From: an uncultured Rhodocyclaceae bacterium
GTDB lineage: Bacteria; Pseudomonadota; Gammaproteobacteria; Burkholderiales; Rhodocyclaceae
NCBI GenBank assembly: GCA_903950295.1
Contig: CAJBAP010000262.1
Coordinates: 1-18,880, forward strand
DNA length: 18,880 nucleotides
Direction: 5' to 3'
Shown: one piece after another, positions 8,071-17,473 of the stretch
Numbering within the stretch: position 1 is the first letter of the stretch
Layout of the letters: each line of letters starts with the position of its first letter
The notes under the pieces: generated by a model
The model's input: only the letters and a program-made list of their open reading frames with translations
Told to the model about the DNA's origin: nothing
The model's database searches: none
Translations under genes and position numbers: made by a program

Positions 8071-9677
8071 TGTCCGTCATCAAATCCCAACTCAATCCCC
8101 GCAGCGAAGAGTTCAAAACCAATACCGCCGCGATGCAGGCGCTGGTGGCCGACCTGCGCGAAAAGTCGGCACTGGCGGCACGGGGAGGTAGCGAGGAGGC
8201 GCGCCAGAAACACTTGGGGCGCGGCAAATTGCTGGCCCGCGACCGCGTCGATGGGCTGCTCGATCCTGGTGCATCGTTTCTGGAGTTGTCACAACTCGCG
8301 GCTTGGGACATCTACGAAAATAGTGTGCCGGCAGCGGGCGTGGTGGCCGGCATTGGCCGTGTATCCGGCGTCGAGTGCATGATCGTCGCCAACGACGCCA
8401 CGGTGAAGGGCGGCACCTACTACCCGCTGACGGTAAAAAAACATCTGCGGGCGCAGGAGATTGCCCTCGAGAATCGCCTGCCCTGCCTCTACCTCGTCGA
8501 TAGCGGTGGCGCCTTTCTGCCGATGCAGGACAAGGTTTTCCCCGACCGCGATCACTTCGGCCGCATTTTTTTCAACCAGGCCAACCTCTCCGCGCGAGGC
8601 ATTCCGCAGATCGCCGTGGTGATGGGCTCCTGCACAGCCGGTGGCGCCTACATGCCGGCCATGTCGGATGAATCGATCATCGTGCGCAATCAGGGCACCA
8701 TCTTCCTCGGCGGCCCACCGCTGGTGAAGGCGGCCACTGGCGAGGTGGTGAGCACCGAAGATCTCGGCGGTGGCGACGTGCATACGCGCATCTCGGGCGT
8801 CTGCGACCACCTTGCGGAAAACGATCACCATGCACTCTCGATCGCGCGCCGCATCGTCGCGAATCTCAACTGGAAAAAGACCATCGGTCTGGAACTCGCC
8901 ACGCCCGAGGAGCCACTTTACGCAGCAGAGGAACTCTATGGCGTGATCCCCACCGACACGCGCAAGCCATATGATGTCCGTGAAGTTATAGCCCGCTTGG
9001 TCGATGGCTCGCGCTTCGATGAATTCAAGGCACGCTACGGCACGACCTTGGTCACCGGCTTCGCCCATCTGCACGGCTATCCCGTAGGCATCGTCGCCAA
9101 CAATGGCATCCTGTTTTCCGAGTCGGCGCAAAAGGGTACCCATTTCATCGAACTGTGCGCGCAGCGGGGAATTCCTCTGGTTTTCTTGCAGAACATCACC
9201 GGCTTCATGGTTGGCCGCAAATACGAGAACGGCGGCATCGCCAAAGATGGCGCGAAGATGGTGACGGCGGTGTCCACGGCCGCTGTGCCAAAATTCACCG
9301 TACTGATCGGTGGCAGTTTCGGCGCCGGCAACTACGGCATGTGCGGGCGAGCCTACAGCCCGCGCCTGTTGTGGACCTGGCCGAATGCGCGGATTAGCGT
9401 CATGGGCGGCGAACAGGCAGCGAGCGTGCTCGCCACGGTCAAGCGCGACGGCCTCGAGGCCGCCGGCAAGCCCTGGAGCACGGAGGAGGAAGAAGCTTTC
9501 AAGGCGCCGATCCGCACGCAATATGAAACGCAGGGTCATCCCTACTACGCGACGGCACGATTGTGGGACGATGGGGTGCTCGATCCGGCACAGACACGCC
9601 GCGCACTCGGACTCGGCATATCGGCTGCACTCAATGCGCCAATCCAGCCGACGAAGTTCGGCGTTTTTCGGATGTAA
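8070..9677 (+). CDS. liuB: 3-Methylcrotonyl-CoA carboxylase, beta (carboxyltransferase) subunit
   Basis: Transfers the carboxyl group from carboxybiotin on LiuD to 3-methylcrotonyl-CoA, giving 3-methylglutaconyl-CoA. It is 535 aa, the normal length, with two crotonase-like carboxyltransferase halves. The N-terminal half contains [19 protein letters not shown] (from about residue 114) and [17 protein letters not shown] (Cys188), with the [14 protein letters not shown] loop. The C-terminal half has [25 protein letters not shown] and [17 protein letters not shown]. These are specific to methylcrotonyl-CoA rather than propionyl-CoA carboxylase. It follows the dehydrogenase by a TAATG overlap and precedes liuC by 13 nt. 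Confidence 0.96.
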   Translation: MSVIKSQLNPRSEEFKTNTAAMQALVADLREKSALAARGGSEEARQKHLGRGKLLARDRVDGLLDPGASFLELSQLAAWDIYENSVPAAGVVAGIGRVSGVECMIVANDATVKGGTYYPLTVKKHLRAQEIALENRLPCLYLVDSGGAFLPMQDKVFPDRDHFGRIFFNQANLSARGIPQIAVVMGSCTAGGAYMPAMSDESIIVRNQGTIFLGGPPLVKAATGEVVSTEDLGGGDVHTRISGVCDHLAENDHHALSIARRIVANLNWKKTIGLELATPEEPLYAAEELYGVIPTDTRKPYDVREVIARLVDGSRFDEFKARYGTTLVTGFAHLHGYPVGIVANNGILFSESAQKGTHFIELCAQRGIPLVFLQNITGFMVGRKYENGGIAKDGAKMVTAVSTAAVPKFTVLIGGSFGAGNYGMCGRAYSPRLLWTWPNARISVMGGEQAASVLATVKRDGLEAAGKPWSTEEEEAFKAPIRTQYETQGHPYYATARLWDDGVLDPAQTRRALGLGISAALNAPIQPTKFGVFRM

Positions 9678-9690
9678 CCGGAGAATCTGC

Positions 9691-10476
9691 ATGTACCAGA
9701 ACATCCTCACCGAAATCGACACCGGCGTCGGCATCGTCACCCTGAACCGACCAGAGCGCCACAATGCCTTCGACGACACGATGATCGCCGAACTGGCCGA
9801 CGCGATGCAGCAGATGGCCAGCGACCCAGGCGTGCGTCTCGTCGTGATATCCGGCACCGGTAAAAGCTTCTGCGCCGGCGCCGACCTTGAGTGGATGCAG
9901 CGCGCCGCCGGCCACAGTCTCGAAGAAAACCGGCGCGACGCAGGCGAGTTGGCCGAAATGCTGCGCCTCATCGCCGATTGTCCGAAACCGGTAATCGCGC
10001 GCGTGCAGGGGCCGGCCTATGGCGGCGGCATAGGCGTCATCGCCGCCTGCGATATGGCCGTCGCCACCTTCGACGCCCGCTTCGCGCTCACCGAGGTAAA
10101 ACTCGGTCTGATCCCCGCCGTCATCAGCCCGCATGTACTCGCCGCCATCGGCGAACGCTACGCACGCCGCTACATGCTCACCGCCGAGATGTTTTCAGCG
10201 GCAGAGGCCTACCGCATCGGCCTGATCCACGAAATGGTGGCCGACGACGCCTCGCTCGATGATGCCGTGGGCGAATGGGTCGAGACGCTGCTGAAAAACG
10301 GCCCGCAGGCAATGGCCGAATGCAAGGCGCTGATTCGTTCTGTCACCGGTCGGCCGCTCGGTCCGAAGGTCATCGACTACACGGTGGATCGCATCGCCAA
10401 TGTGCGGGTCTCGCCGGAAGGACAGGAGGGGCTGAGTGCCTTCCTGCAGAAACGCAAACCGAACTGGGTGAGTTAA
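9691..10476 (+). CDS. liuC: Methylglutaconyl-CoA hydratase (enoyl-CoA hydratase family)
   Basis: Hydrates 3-methylglutaconyl-CoA to 3-hydroxy-3-methylglutaryl-CoA. A 261-residue crotonase-fold protein. The oxyanion-hole segments are FCAGADLEWM (from residue 60) and GPAYGGGIGVIAACDMA (Gly111-113). TEVKLGLIPAVISPHVL is the form typical of LiuC/AUH-like hydratases, where generic crotonases have GAGGTQRL. The start at 9691 follows GGAG with good spacing; the reading frame stays open further upstream, but that stretch overlaps liuB. The order liuB-liuC-liuD agrees with other proteobacterial liu operons. Confidence 0.93.
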   Translation: MYQNILTEIDTGVGIVTLNRPERHNAFDDTMIAELADAMQQMASDPGVRLVVISGTGKSFCAGADLEWMQRAAGHSLEENRRDAGELAEMLRLIADCPKPVIARVQGPAYGGGIGVIAACDMAVATFDARFALTEVKLGLIPAVISPHVLAAIGERYARRYMLTAEMFSAAEAYRIGLIHEMVADDASLDDAVGEWVETLLKNGPQAMAECKALIRSVTGRPLGPKVIDYTVDRIANVRVSPEGQEGLSAFLQKRKPNWVS

Positions 10477-10560
10477 TGGCCCCCCACGCTCGCAAATTTA
10501 TCTCGCTGCCCCCCACAAGGGGACCGATGCCCTCTCGGGGCGGCCCTTCGAGGTCATAAC
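10477..10560. repeat. GC-rich hairpin element between liuC and liuD
   Basis: An 84-nt gap, the largest in the otherwise compact operon. It carries two small inverted repeats: CCCC-ACAA-GGGG (10511-10522) and GCCC-TCTCG-GGGC (10529-10541), preceded by CCCCCCACGCTCGC. This layout resembles REP-like intergenic elements I know from betaproteobacterial genomes, as judged from memory. Its right end merges into GAGGT (10550-10554), the ribosome site of liuD. No uridine run follows the stems, so it is not a classic terminator. Confidence 0.6.
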
Positions 10561-12582
<2,022 letters not shown>

Positions 12583-12586
12583 TTTC

Positions 12587-13495
12587 ATGCACTTGCCCAA
12601 GAAAGTCCGGCTCGTTGAAGTTGGCCCGCGCGACGGCTTGCAAAATGAGCAGCAACCTGTTGCCACCGCCACCAAGATCGAGCTGATTAGCCGCTTGGTC
12701 GATTGCGGCCTGAGCGCCATCGAGGCCACCGCCTTCGTTTCACCCAAATGGGTGCCGCAAATGGCCGATGCCGCCGCTGTCATGGCGGGTATCGAACGCC
12801 GTCCCGGGGTGGCCTACCCAGTGCTGATACCGAATGAACAGGGTCTCGAGTCCGCCCTTGCCGCCGGCGCCACGGAAGTGGCCGTGTTCGCTGCGGCCTC
12901 CGAGGCCTTCTCACAGAAAAACATCAACTGCACGATCAAGGCATCGCTCGAGCGCTTCCGGCCGGTGCTGACACGCGCGAAAGCGGCAGGCGTGAAGGTG
13001 CGCGGCTATGTCTCCTGCGTGCTCGGGTGCCCCTACCAGGGCGAGGTGACATCCGCCGCCGTGGCCGATGTTGCCTGGGCACTGTTCGAAATGGGCTGTT
13101 ACGAAATCTCGCTGGGCGACACCATCGGAGGCGGCACGCCAGAAAAAAACAAGGCGATGATCGAGTCGGTAGCGCGCCGCGTGCCAATCAAGAAACTCGC
13201 CGGCCACTATCACGACACCCGCGGCATGGCTATCGCCAACGTCTATGCCGCACTGCAGATGGGCGTAAATGTTTTCGATGCTGCCGTTGCTGGACTCGGC
13301 GGCTGCCCGTATGCCAAGGGGGCTTCAGGCAACGTTGCCACCGAGGATGTCGTCTGGTTGCTGCAGGGTTTGGGGATCGATTGTGGCGTCGACCTCAACA
13401 AACTGGTCGATACGGCTACCTGGATATCCGGCCAACTCGGCCGCACAGCCGGATCGAAAGTGGCTCAGGCAATTCTGGCCAAACGCGCAGCCTGA
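12587..13495 (+). CDS. liuE: Hydroxymethylglutaryl-CoA lyase
   Basis: Cleaves HMG-CoA to acetyl-CoA and acetoacetate, the last step of the leucine pathway proper. It is 302 aa, a TIM-barrel of the HMGL-like family. The N-terminal VEVGPRDGLQNE holds Arg15 and Asp16; the metal ligands His207 and His209 are in GHYHDTRGMA; and the signature AGLGGCPYAKGASGN supplies catalytic Cys240 and Asn249. The ATG at 12587 lies 4 nt after the liuD stop. The frame is open upstream to 12527, but that part would overlap the biotinyl domain and is not conserved. There is no good ribosome site, so translation is probably coupled to liuD. Confidence 0.95.
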   Translation: MHLPKKVRLVEVGPRDGLQNEQQPVATATKIELISRLVDCGLSAIEATAFVSPKWVPQMADAAAVMAGIERRPGVAYPVLIPNEQGLESALAAGATEVAVFAAASEAFSQKNINCTIKASLERFRPVLTRAKAAGVKVRGYVSCVLGCPYQGEVTSAAVADVAWALFEMGCYEISLGDTIGGGTPEKNKAMIESVARRVPIKKLAGHYHDTRGMAIANVYAALQMGVNVFDAAVAGLGGCPYAKGASGNVATEDVVWLLQGLGIDCGVDLNKLVDTATWISGQLGRTAGSKVAQAILAKRAA

Positions 13496-13674
13496 TGGGG
13501 GCGGAAGAGGATTATCTCTGCGTCGGGGTCTGCCTGCCCGATGCCGACGAGGCCTACTGCATCGGCTGCGGCCGGCCATGGGGCACCGCCAGCGTGCCAT
13601 CCCCACTACCCAGCGCCAGCGCCGTCCCGCCAGCGCCGACTTTTCAAGATGACGGCAACTCCGAATCTGCCTGA
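13495..13674 (+). CDS. DUF1289-type cysteine-rich mini-protein
   Basis: A 59-residue protein starting in a TGATG overlap with liuE. Cysteines Cys9, Cys13, Cys22 and Cys25 form the CxxxC...CxxC arrangement (LCVGVCLPDADEAYCIGCGRPW) typical of DUF1289 proteins, probable zinc or Fe-S binders of unknown function. After residue 29 the sequence becomes a Pro/Ser/Ala-rich tail ([20 protein letters not shown]). This tail is encoded by a reverse copy of the dispersed repeat rather than by conserved sequence, and it overlaps the next gene by 26 nt. Family members I know are usually longer in the conserved part (a helix after CGR), so this one may have lost or replaced its normal C-terminus. Confidence 0.75.
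   Translation: MGAEEDYLCVGVCLPDADEAYCIGCGRPWGTASVPSPLPSASAVPPAPTFQDDGNSESA
13621..13645 (-). repeat. Dispersed repeat copy 3, reverse orientation
   Basis: Read on the minus strand it is AAAA plus GTCGGCGCTGGCGGGAC plus GGC, the same 25-base block as at 5038 once the base at 13620 is included. It sits in the tail of the DUF1289 gene, 4 nt before the start codon of the MBL hydrolase. Adjacent sequence (13606-13620) has extra GCGCTGG-like units. Confidence 0.7.
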
Positions 13675-14608
13675 CAGCATTCGCGTCATCGAGCGCGGCT
13701 GGCTGTCGTCGAACAATATCCTGCTGTTCGATGATGATGGGGCGACACTCATCGACAGTGGTTACGTCGGCCATGCCGCCCAGACCATCGAACTCGTAAA
13801 GTCGGCGCTGGCGGGATGGAATGCCCCGCATGGGGTACGGCCCTTGGCGCGGCTGATCAACACCCACTCCCACTCCGATCACATCGGCGGCAATGCTGCA
13901 CTCCAGCGCGAATTTTCCTGCCGGATTCTGATACCTGCTGGCATCGAGGCGCATGTGCGCGACTGGGATGAAAACGCTCTGCTGCTCACGCCGGCCGCCC
14001 AGCGCGGCGACCGATTCCTGCACGACGGCATTGTGCAAGCGGGCGAAACATTAACCTTGGGCGGACTCGACTGGCAGGCTCACGCCGCACCGGGCCACGA
14101 CATGGATGCCCTGGTGTTTCACTGCCCGGAAGCGCGGCTGCTCATCTCGGGTGACGCGCTCTGGGAAGACGGTTTTGGCATCGTCTTCGGCGAACTGTTG
14201 AGCAAACCCGGCGGTCCGAGCGGCCTGAGTGCGACGCGCAGCACGCTCGAGATGATCGGCCGCCTCGCCATCGATACTGTCATCCCAGGCCACGGCCGAC
14301 ACTTCGGGACGATTGATGAAGCTCTGGAGCGAGCTTTCAAGCGTTTGGCTGCCTTCGAAGCCGATCCGACACGCATGGCCCGGAACGCACTCAAGGCCTG
14401 CTTCATCTTCAATCTGCTCGACCTGCAAAGCCTGCCTCGTGCCGGACTTGAAGCTTATCTCGACGACATCCCGATCTTTCATGACGTCGGTACCCGCCTG
14501 TTGGGCATGGACATCCCGGCACTCACCGGTTGGTTACTGGACGAACTGAAAAAGGTCGGTGCGATCGATGAGTTCGATGGACAGTTGCGCCCAACAATGG
14601 CGGCCTGA
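13649..14608 (+). CDS. MBL-fold metallohydrolase at the end of the liu operon
   Basis: A 319-residue metallo-beta-lactamase-fold hydrolase. Motif THSHSDHIGG gives His73, His75, Asp77 and His78; later ligands are in APGHDMDAL, ISGDALWEDG and IPGHGRHFG. The C-terminal helical region is rich in Leu. I chose the ATG at 13649 (MTATPNLPDSIRVIERGWLSS); the frame is open to 13541, but that part is the antisense-repeat region and overlaps DUF1289. Residues 51-57 (KSALAGW), in a loop ahead of the metal motif, are encoded by another copy of the dispersed repeat. It is not closely similar to the MBL protein at the other end of the cluster. Hydrolysis of a CoA thioester or lactone is possible but unproven. 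Confidence 0.85.
   Translation: MTATPNLPDSIRVIERGWLSSNNILLFDDDGATLIDSGYVGHAAQTIELVKSALAGWNAPHGVRPLARLINTHSHSDHIGGNAALQREFSCRILIPAGIEAHVRDWDENALLLTPAAQRGDRFLHDGIVQAGETLTLGGLDWQAHAAPGHDMDALVFHCPEARLLISGDALWEDGFGIVFGELLSKPGGPSGLSATRSTLEMIGRLAIDTVIPGHGRHFGTIDEALERAFKRLAAFEADPTRMARNALKACFIFNLLDLQSLPRAGLEAYLDDIPIFHDVGTRLLGMDIPALTGWLLDELKKVGAIDEFDGQLRPTMAA
13798..13819 (+). repeat. Dispersed repeat copy 4, inside the second MBL gene
   Basis: AAA plus GTCGGCGCTGGCGGGA plus TGG. It reads in a different frame (KSALAGW) from the copies in can and liuD (KVGAG..T), which argues for DNA-level rather than protein-level similarity. Confidence 0.6.
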
Positions 14609-14614
14609 GCCGGC

Positions 14615-15094
14615 CTATTTCACCTCGTATTCGAAGCTTCCCGCAATTTGCCCCTCGACGATGACCTGGAGGTGCCGGCGACCGGCAGGTTCATGCGCTC
14701 CGATGGCCCATTCGCCGTAGATCCTGCCGCCTACGGGCACGAGTTGGCGCTGGCTCACCTGATTGCGGCGCGGCAGGGGAATGTTCATGGAAGAGTTGGC
14801 TGTCAGGTTGCCGATGGGACCGGCCTCGGTCGCCGCCGTCGGCACCAGATACTCCTCGCGGACGGCGAGGCTGCGTCGGGTGGTGCGGACTTCGATAGTC
14901 CAACCGTAGCGCTGCCCCTCCCGGTGAGGAACGACGTTAGCGGGTTCGAAAACCAGTTCTTTCGGGTTGCTGGCGTCGAAGATGCCAAACTCGGCACCGA
15001 TAATTTCGACCGGCCCCTCCTTGGGATTCGGTGGCGCGGCAAAAGCAAGAGCGCTCATACCGATAAGCAGCAACAGCAGTTTGCGACGGATCAT
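14615..15094 (-). CDS. Secreted protein of unknown function
   Basis: 159 residues from the ATG at 15094 (frame open to 15175). The start MIRRKLLLLLIGMSALAFA is a Sec signal peptide, with likely cleavage after AFA and before APPNPKEG. The mature part is polar and looks beta-rich (VEIIGAEFGIFD, GWTIEVRTTRRS, EWAIGAHEPAGRRHLQVIVEGQIAGSFEYEV). It has no cysteine pair or catalytic motif that I recognise; I do not know the family. It lies 14 nt downstream of ubiC on the same strand and ends 6 nt from the convergent MBL gene, with no hairpin between. A periplasmic role is implied only by the signal peptide. Confidence 0.7.
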   Translation of the reverse strand: MIRRKLLLLLIGMSALAFAAPPNPKEGPVEIIGAEFGIFDASNPKELVFEPANVVPHREGQRYGWTIEVRTTRRSLAVREEYLVPTAATEAGPIGNLTANSSMNIPLPRRNQVSQRQLVPVGGRIYGEWAIGAHEPAGRRHLQVIVEGQIAGSFEYEVK

Positions 15095-15108
15095 ATGGGT
15101 GGTCCGGA

Positions 15109-15651
15109 TTAGCCGAGCCGGGCGATGCCCGGCAAAAATACTTCGGTGACCAGCAGCGGTCGCCCCAAGCGACAAAAACGCGAGCGTCGGCTCCAGAGGG
15201 TTGGCAATGCCACACCAACAGCAGCAGCAGCATGGCGGTGCAGCGGATGGATTGAGGTCAGGCGCGCAGTATGCAGTGGCCCGCGCCGGATACCCGGGTC
15301 GGCAAACAGGGCGGCGCCCAGCGGTCGGCTGCCGATGGCCTGCGCCATGTGCCAGGCCCCCGTGAGATCGCGCGGCGCCAGCACACTGTGGGCGAACACC
15401 ACCGGCACGCCATCGGCAATCAGCAGCACCTCGCGTACCCAGGCATGACGCCCCGGTGGCAAATCAATCAGGCCGCGCTCGTCGGTGAAAGGCAACGCAC
15501 GCGTCTCGCGCAGCACCCGCACCTGAAACTGCTGGCAGCGGGTGACAATTCGGGCGGTTAGGGACGCGGGGTCGGCAAGCCATGGGTGGAGAAACACGGG
15601 TGCGCCAGCTAGTGTAGGGCGTGATTTCCAGCGAAAAACCTGGCTTGACAT
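15109..15651 (-). CDS. ubiC: Chorismate--pyruvate lyase
   Basis: Cytoplasmic enzyme removing pyruvate from chorismate to give 4-hydroxybenzoate, the first committed step to ubiquinone. It is 180 aa from the ATG at 15651 (MSSQVFRWKSRP). Conserved parts are HAWVREVLL (substrate-binding Arg), VFAHSVLAPRDLTGAW, SRPLGAALFADP and, near the end, WSRRSRFCRLGRPLLVTEVFLPGI with the active-site Glu in TEVF. An upstream in-frame ATG at 15693 would add 14 poorly conserved residues. The ubiA gene that often follows is absent; a secreted unknown follows instead. It is divergent from rapZ with 71 nt between start codons. Confidence 0.9.
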   Translation of the reverse strand: MSSQVFRWKSRPTLAGAPVFLHPWLADPASLTARIVTRCQQFQVRVLRETRALPFTDERGLIDLPPGRHAWVREVLLIADGVPVVFAHSVLAPRDLTGAWHMAQAIGSRPLGAALFADPGIRRGPLHTARLTSIHPLHRHAAAAVGVALPTLWSRRSRFCRLGRPLLVTEVFLPGIARLG

Positions 15652-15722
15652 CGTCTGCTGCTGTCTTGTGTGAAGTGCGGCCGATGCTACCATAGGGCTC
15701 GTTTTTTCTACTTTGTGACGCC
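15652..15722. promoter_or_regulatory. Divergent ubiC/rapZ promoter region
   Basis: 71 nt between the two start codons. A weak sigma-70-like pair towards rapZ is TTGTGT (15666-15671) and TACCAT (15688-15693) with a 16-bp spacer. Nothing convincing is seen for ubiC. Low confidence. Confidence 0.3.
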
Positions 15723-16571
15723 ATGCAACTCGTACTCATCAGTGGTTTGTCCGGCTCCGGTAAATCTATCGCCCTGAACGTGCTGGAGGATGCCGGCTAT
15801 TACTGTGTCGACAACCTGCCTGCGCCGCTGCTCGGAGAACTGGTCGACCATTTGCGGCTCGAAGGCCATGAACATGTTGCCGTAGCGGTCGACATGCGGG
15901 GGGGCACCTCGATCGCCGCCCTGCCACCGCAACTGCGCCAATTGGAATCCAGCGGAATCGCCGTCCGCTTCATTTTCCTCGACGCACGCGACGACGTGCT
16001 GATCCAGCGCTTTTCCGAAACACGGCGGCGCCACCCGATGGCCGATGGCGAGAGCACACTGGCCGAGGCCATCGCGCACGAGCGCGAGGCGCTCGAAACG
16101 CTGAAAAATCTCGGCCACAGCATCGACACCAGCCACATCCGGCCAAATGCCCTGCGCGCGATGATCAAGGATTTTGTTGCGCTAGCCGAGGCAGGCAGCA
16201 GTGGCTTGACGCTGCTGTTCGAATCCTTTGGCTTCAAATACGGACTGCCGCTCGATGCCGACCTGGTGTTCGACGTACGCTGCCTGCCCAATCCCCACTA
16301 CGACCCCGCGCTGCGTCCGTTGACCGGGCGCGATGCTGAAGTCATCAAGTTCCTCACCGGCCAACCTGAAGTAATCAAGATGTTCGATGACATCCGCCAC
16401 TACCTGGATACATGGCTGCCTGCCTATATTCGCGACAATCGCTCCTACCTCACGGTCGCCCTTGGCTGTACCGGCGGCCAGCACCGCTCGGTGTGGTTTG
16501 CCGAGGGCCTTGCTGCCCACTTCAAGGACCAGGCGCGCGTGCTGGTACGTCATCGCACCCTGGCCCAGTGA
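15723..16571 (+). CDS. rapZ: RNase adapter protein RapZ
   Basis: Nucleotide-binding adapter that, in enterobacteria, delivers sRNAs to RNase E and controls glucosamine-6-phosphate synthase. It is 282 aa, a normal length. The N-terminal P-loop is GLSGSGKS (Gly8-Ser15), followed by YYCVDNLPAPLL. The C-terminal domain carries GCTGGQHRSVW (residues 248-258), the RapZ/YvcJ hallmark. In many betaproteobacteria this gene adjoins hprK/ptsN phosphotransferase genes; here it stands between ubiC and the NusG_II-Gx-ubiX group. No ribosome site stronger than GTGACG is visible. It ends 7 nt before the next gene. Confidence 0.95.
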   Translation: MQLVLISGLSGSGKSIALNVLEDAGYYCVDNLPAPLLGELVDHLRLEGHEHVAVAVDMRGGTSIAALPPQLRQLESSGIAVRFIFLDARDDVLIQRFSETRRRHPMADGESTLAEAIAHEREALETLKNLGHSIDTSHIRPNALRAMIKDFVALAEAGSSGLTLLFESFGFKYGLPLDADLVFDVRCLPNPHYDPALRPLTGRDAEVIKFLTGQPEVIKMFDDIRHYLDTWLPAYIRDNRSYLTVALGCTGGQHRSVWFAEGLAAHFKDQARVLVRHRTLAQ

Positions 16572-16578
16572 AACTGCA

Positions 16579-16956
16579 GTGAAAGCCTGGCTCGACTTAC
16601 TGCGCGCGGGCGACTGGGTAACCGTGCTGATCGCGGCAGCGGTTGTCTCCGCATCATTCCCGCTGCTGTGGTCTGGTGGCAAAGCAGAGCGTGCCGTGGT
16701 GCGGCTTGATGGCCGCGTGGTAGCCGAATTTCCTCTTGCCACAACACGCCGCTACTCCGTCAAGGGGCCGCTGGGTGAGACCCTGATCGAGATCGCTCCC
16801 GGTCGCGCACGCGTGCTCTCCGACCCCGGCCCACGCCAGTATTGCGTACAGCAGGGCTGGCTCACTCGGCCGAACGCCATTGCCATTTGCGCACCCAACC
16901 ATGTCAGCCTGAGTCTTTCGGGACGTGATCCGAGTCATGACAGCATCAACTACTAA
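16579..16956 (+). CDS. Membrane-anchored NusG domain II-containing protein
   Basis: 125 residues starting with GTG (MKAWLDLLRAGDW). One N-terminal membrane segment (about residues 13-30, VTVLIAAAVVSASFPLLW) is followed by a small extracytoplasmic NusG_II-type beta domain (AVVRLDGRVVAEFPL, RYSVKGPLGETLIEI, GRARVLSDPGPRQYCVQQGW, NAIAICAPNHVSLSL). Two cysteines remain in the domain. The family commonly precedes Gx-transporter genes, as here, and its function is not settled. It begins 7 nt after rapZ and overlaps the Gx gene by about 20 nt. The GTG start is chosen because the frame further upstream overlaps rapZ and lacks the family pattern. Confidence 0.82.
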   Translation: MKAWLDLLRAGDWVTVLIAAAVVSASFPLLWSGGKAERAVVRLDGRVVAEFPLATTRRYSVKGPLGETLIEIAPGRARVLSDPGPRQYCVQQGWLTRPNAIAICAPNHVSLSLSGRDPSHDSINY

Positions 16957-17473
16957 GCGGCCCGACGTGCTTCTTGAACTCCCGGTTACACCCGACGACC
17001 GCCGCATCGCCCGTTATGCGGCGGCGGCGATTGCGCTCACTATCGCCGAGGCAGCGCTGCCCTCCCCCCTCCCCGGCGTAAAGCCCGGGCTTGCCAACCT
17101 TGTCATTCTGGTAGTGCTCGCACGCCACGGTTGGCGTGATGCAGCCTGGGTATCGCTGCTGCGCGTCCTTGCTGGCAGCCTGCTGGTCGGACAATTTCTT
17201 GCGCCGGGTTTCTTTCTCGGTCTCACCGGCGCATTGGCGAGCCTGGCAGCACTGGCAGGTGCTGCGCGGCTGCCGCAACGCTGGTTCGGACCGGTCACGG
17301 CGAGCCTGCTGGCGGCCTTCGCCCATATCGGCGGGCAGTTGGTGTTGGCCCGCCTTTGGCTGGTGCCGCACGACGGTGTGTTCTATCTCGCACCGATGTT
17401 TGCCGCCAGCGCGCTGGTTTTCGGTATCGTGAACGGCTTGATCGCCGCACGACTGTTGAAAGAAATCCCATGA
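16937..17473 (+). CDS. Gx transporter / HepS1-like integral membrane protein
   Basis: 178 residues from the ATG at 16937 (MTASTTKRPD); an ATG at 16925 would add four. After a ~25-residue cytoplasmic lead come about five hydrophobic segments: IARYAAAAIALTIAEAAL, LANLVILVVLARHGW, WVSLLRVLAGSLLVGQFLA, GFFLGLTGALASLAALAG and the C-terminal MFAASALVFGIVNGLIAARL. PSPLPGVKPGLANLVILV is the family signature. The family is often labelled heptaprenyl diphosphate synthase component I but resembles the substrate-binding membrane proteins of vitamin transporters. It overlaps ubiX by ATGA (17470-17473), so the two are translationally coupled. Confidence 0.85.
   Translation: MTASTTKRPDVLLELPVTPDDRRIARYAAAAIALTIAEAALPSPLPGVKPGLANLVILVVLARHGWRDAAWVSLLRVLAGSLLVGQFLAPGFFLGLTGALASLAALAGAARLPQRWFGPVTASLLAAFAHIGGQLVLARLWLVPHDGVFYLAPMFAASALVFGIVNGLIAARLLKEIP

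Noticed and set aside
8165..8187. AAAAGTCGGCACTGGCGGCACGG in liuB as a sixth repeat copy
   Set aside because: Two mismatches to the core and placed in an ordinary coding segment; resemblance may be chance plus codon bias, so I did not count it.
8289..9971. 560-codon open frame on the minus strand opposite liuB/liuC
   Set aside because: Shadow of two conserved genes; no ribosome site or domain.
14600..14640. Transcription terminator between the convergent liu operon and the secreted unknown gene
   Set aside because: The genes end 6 nt apart and only 4-bp stems without a T-run are found.
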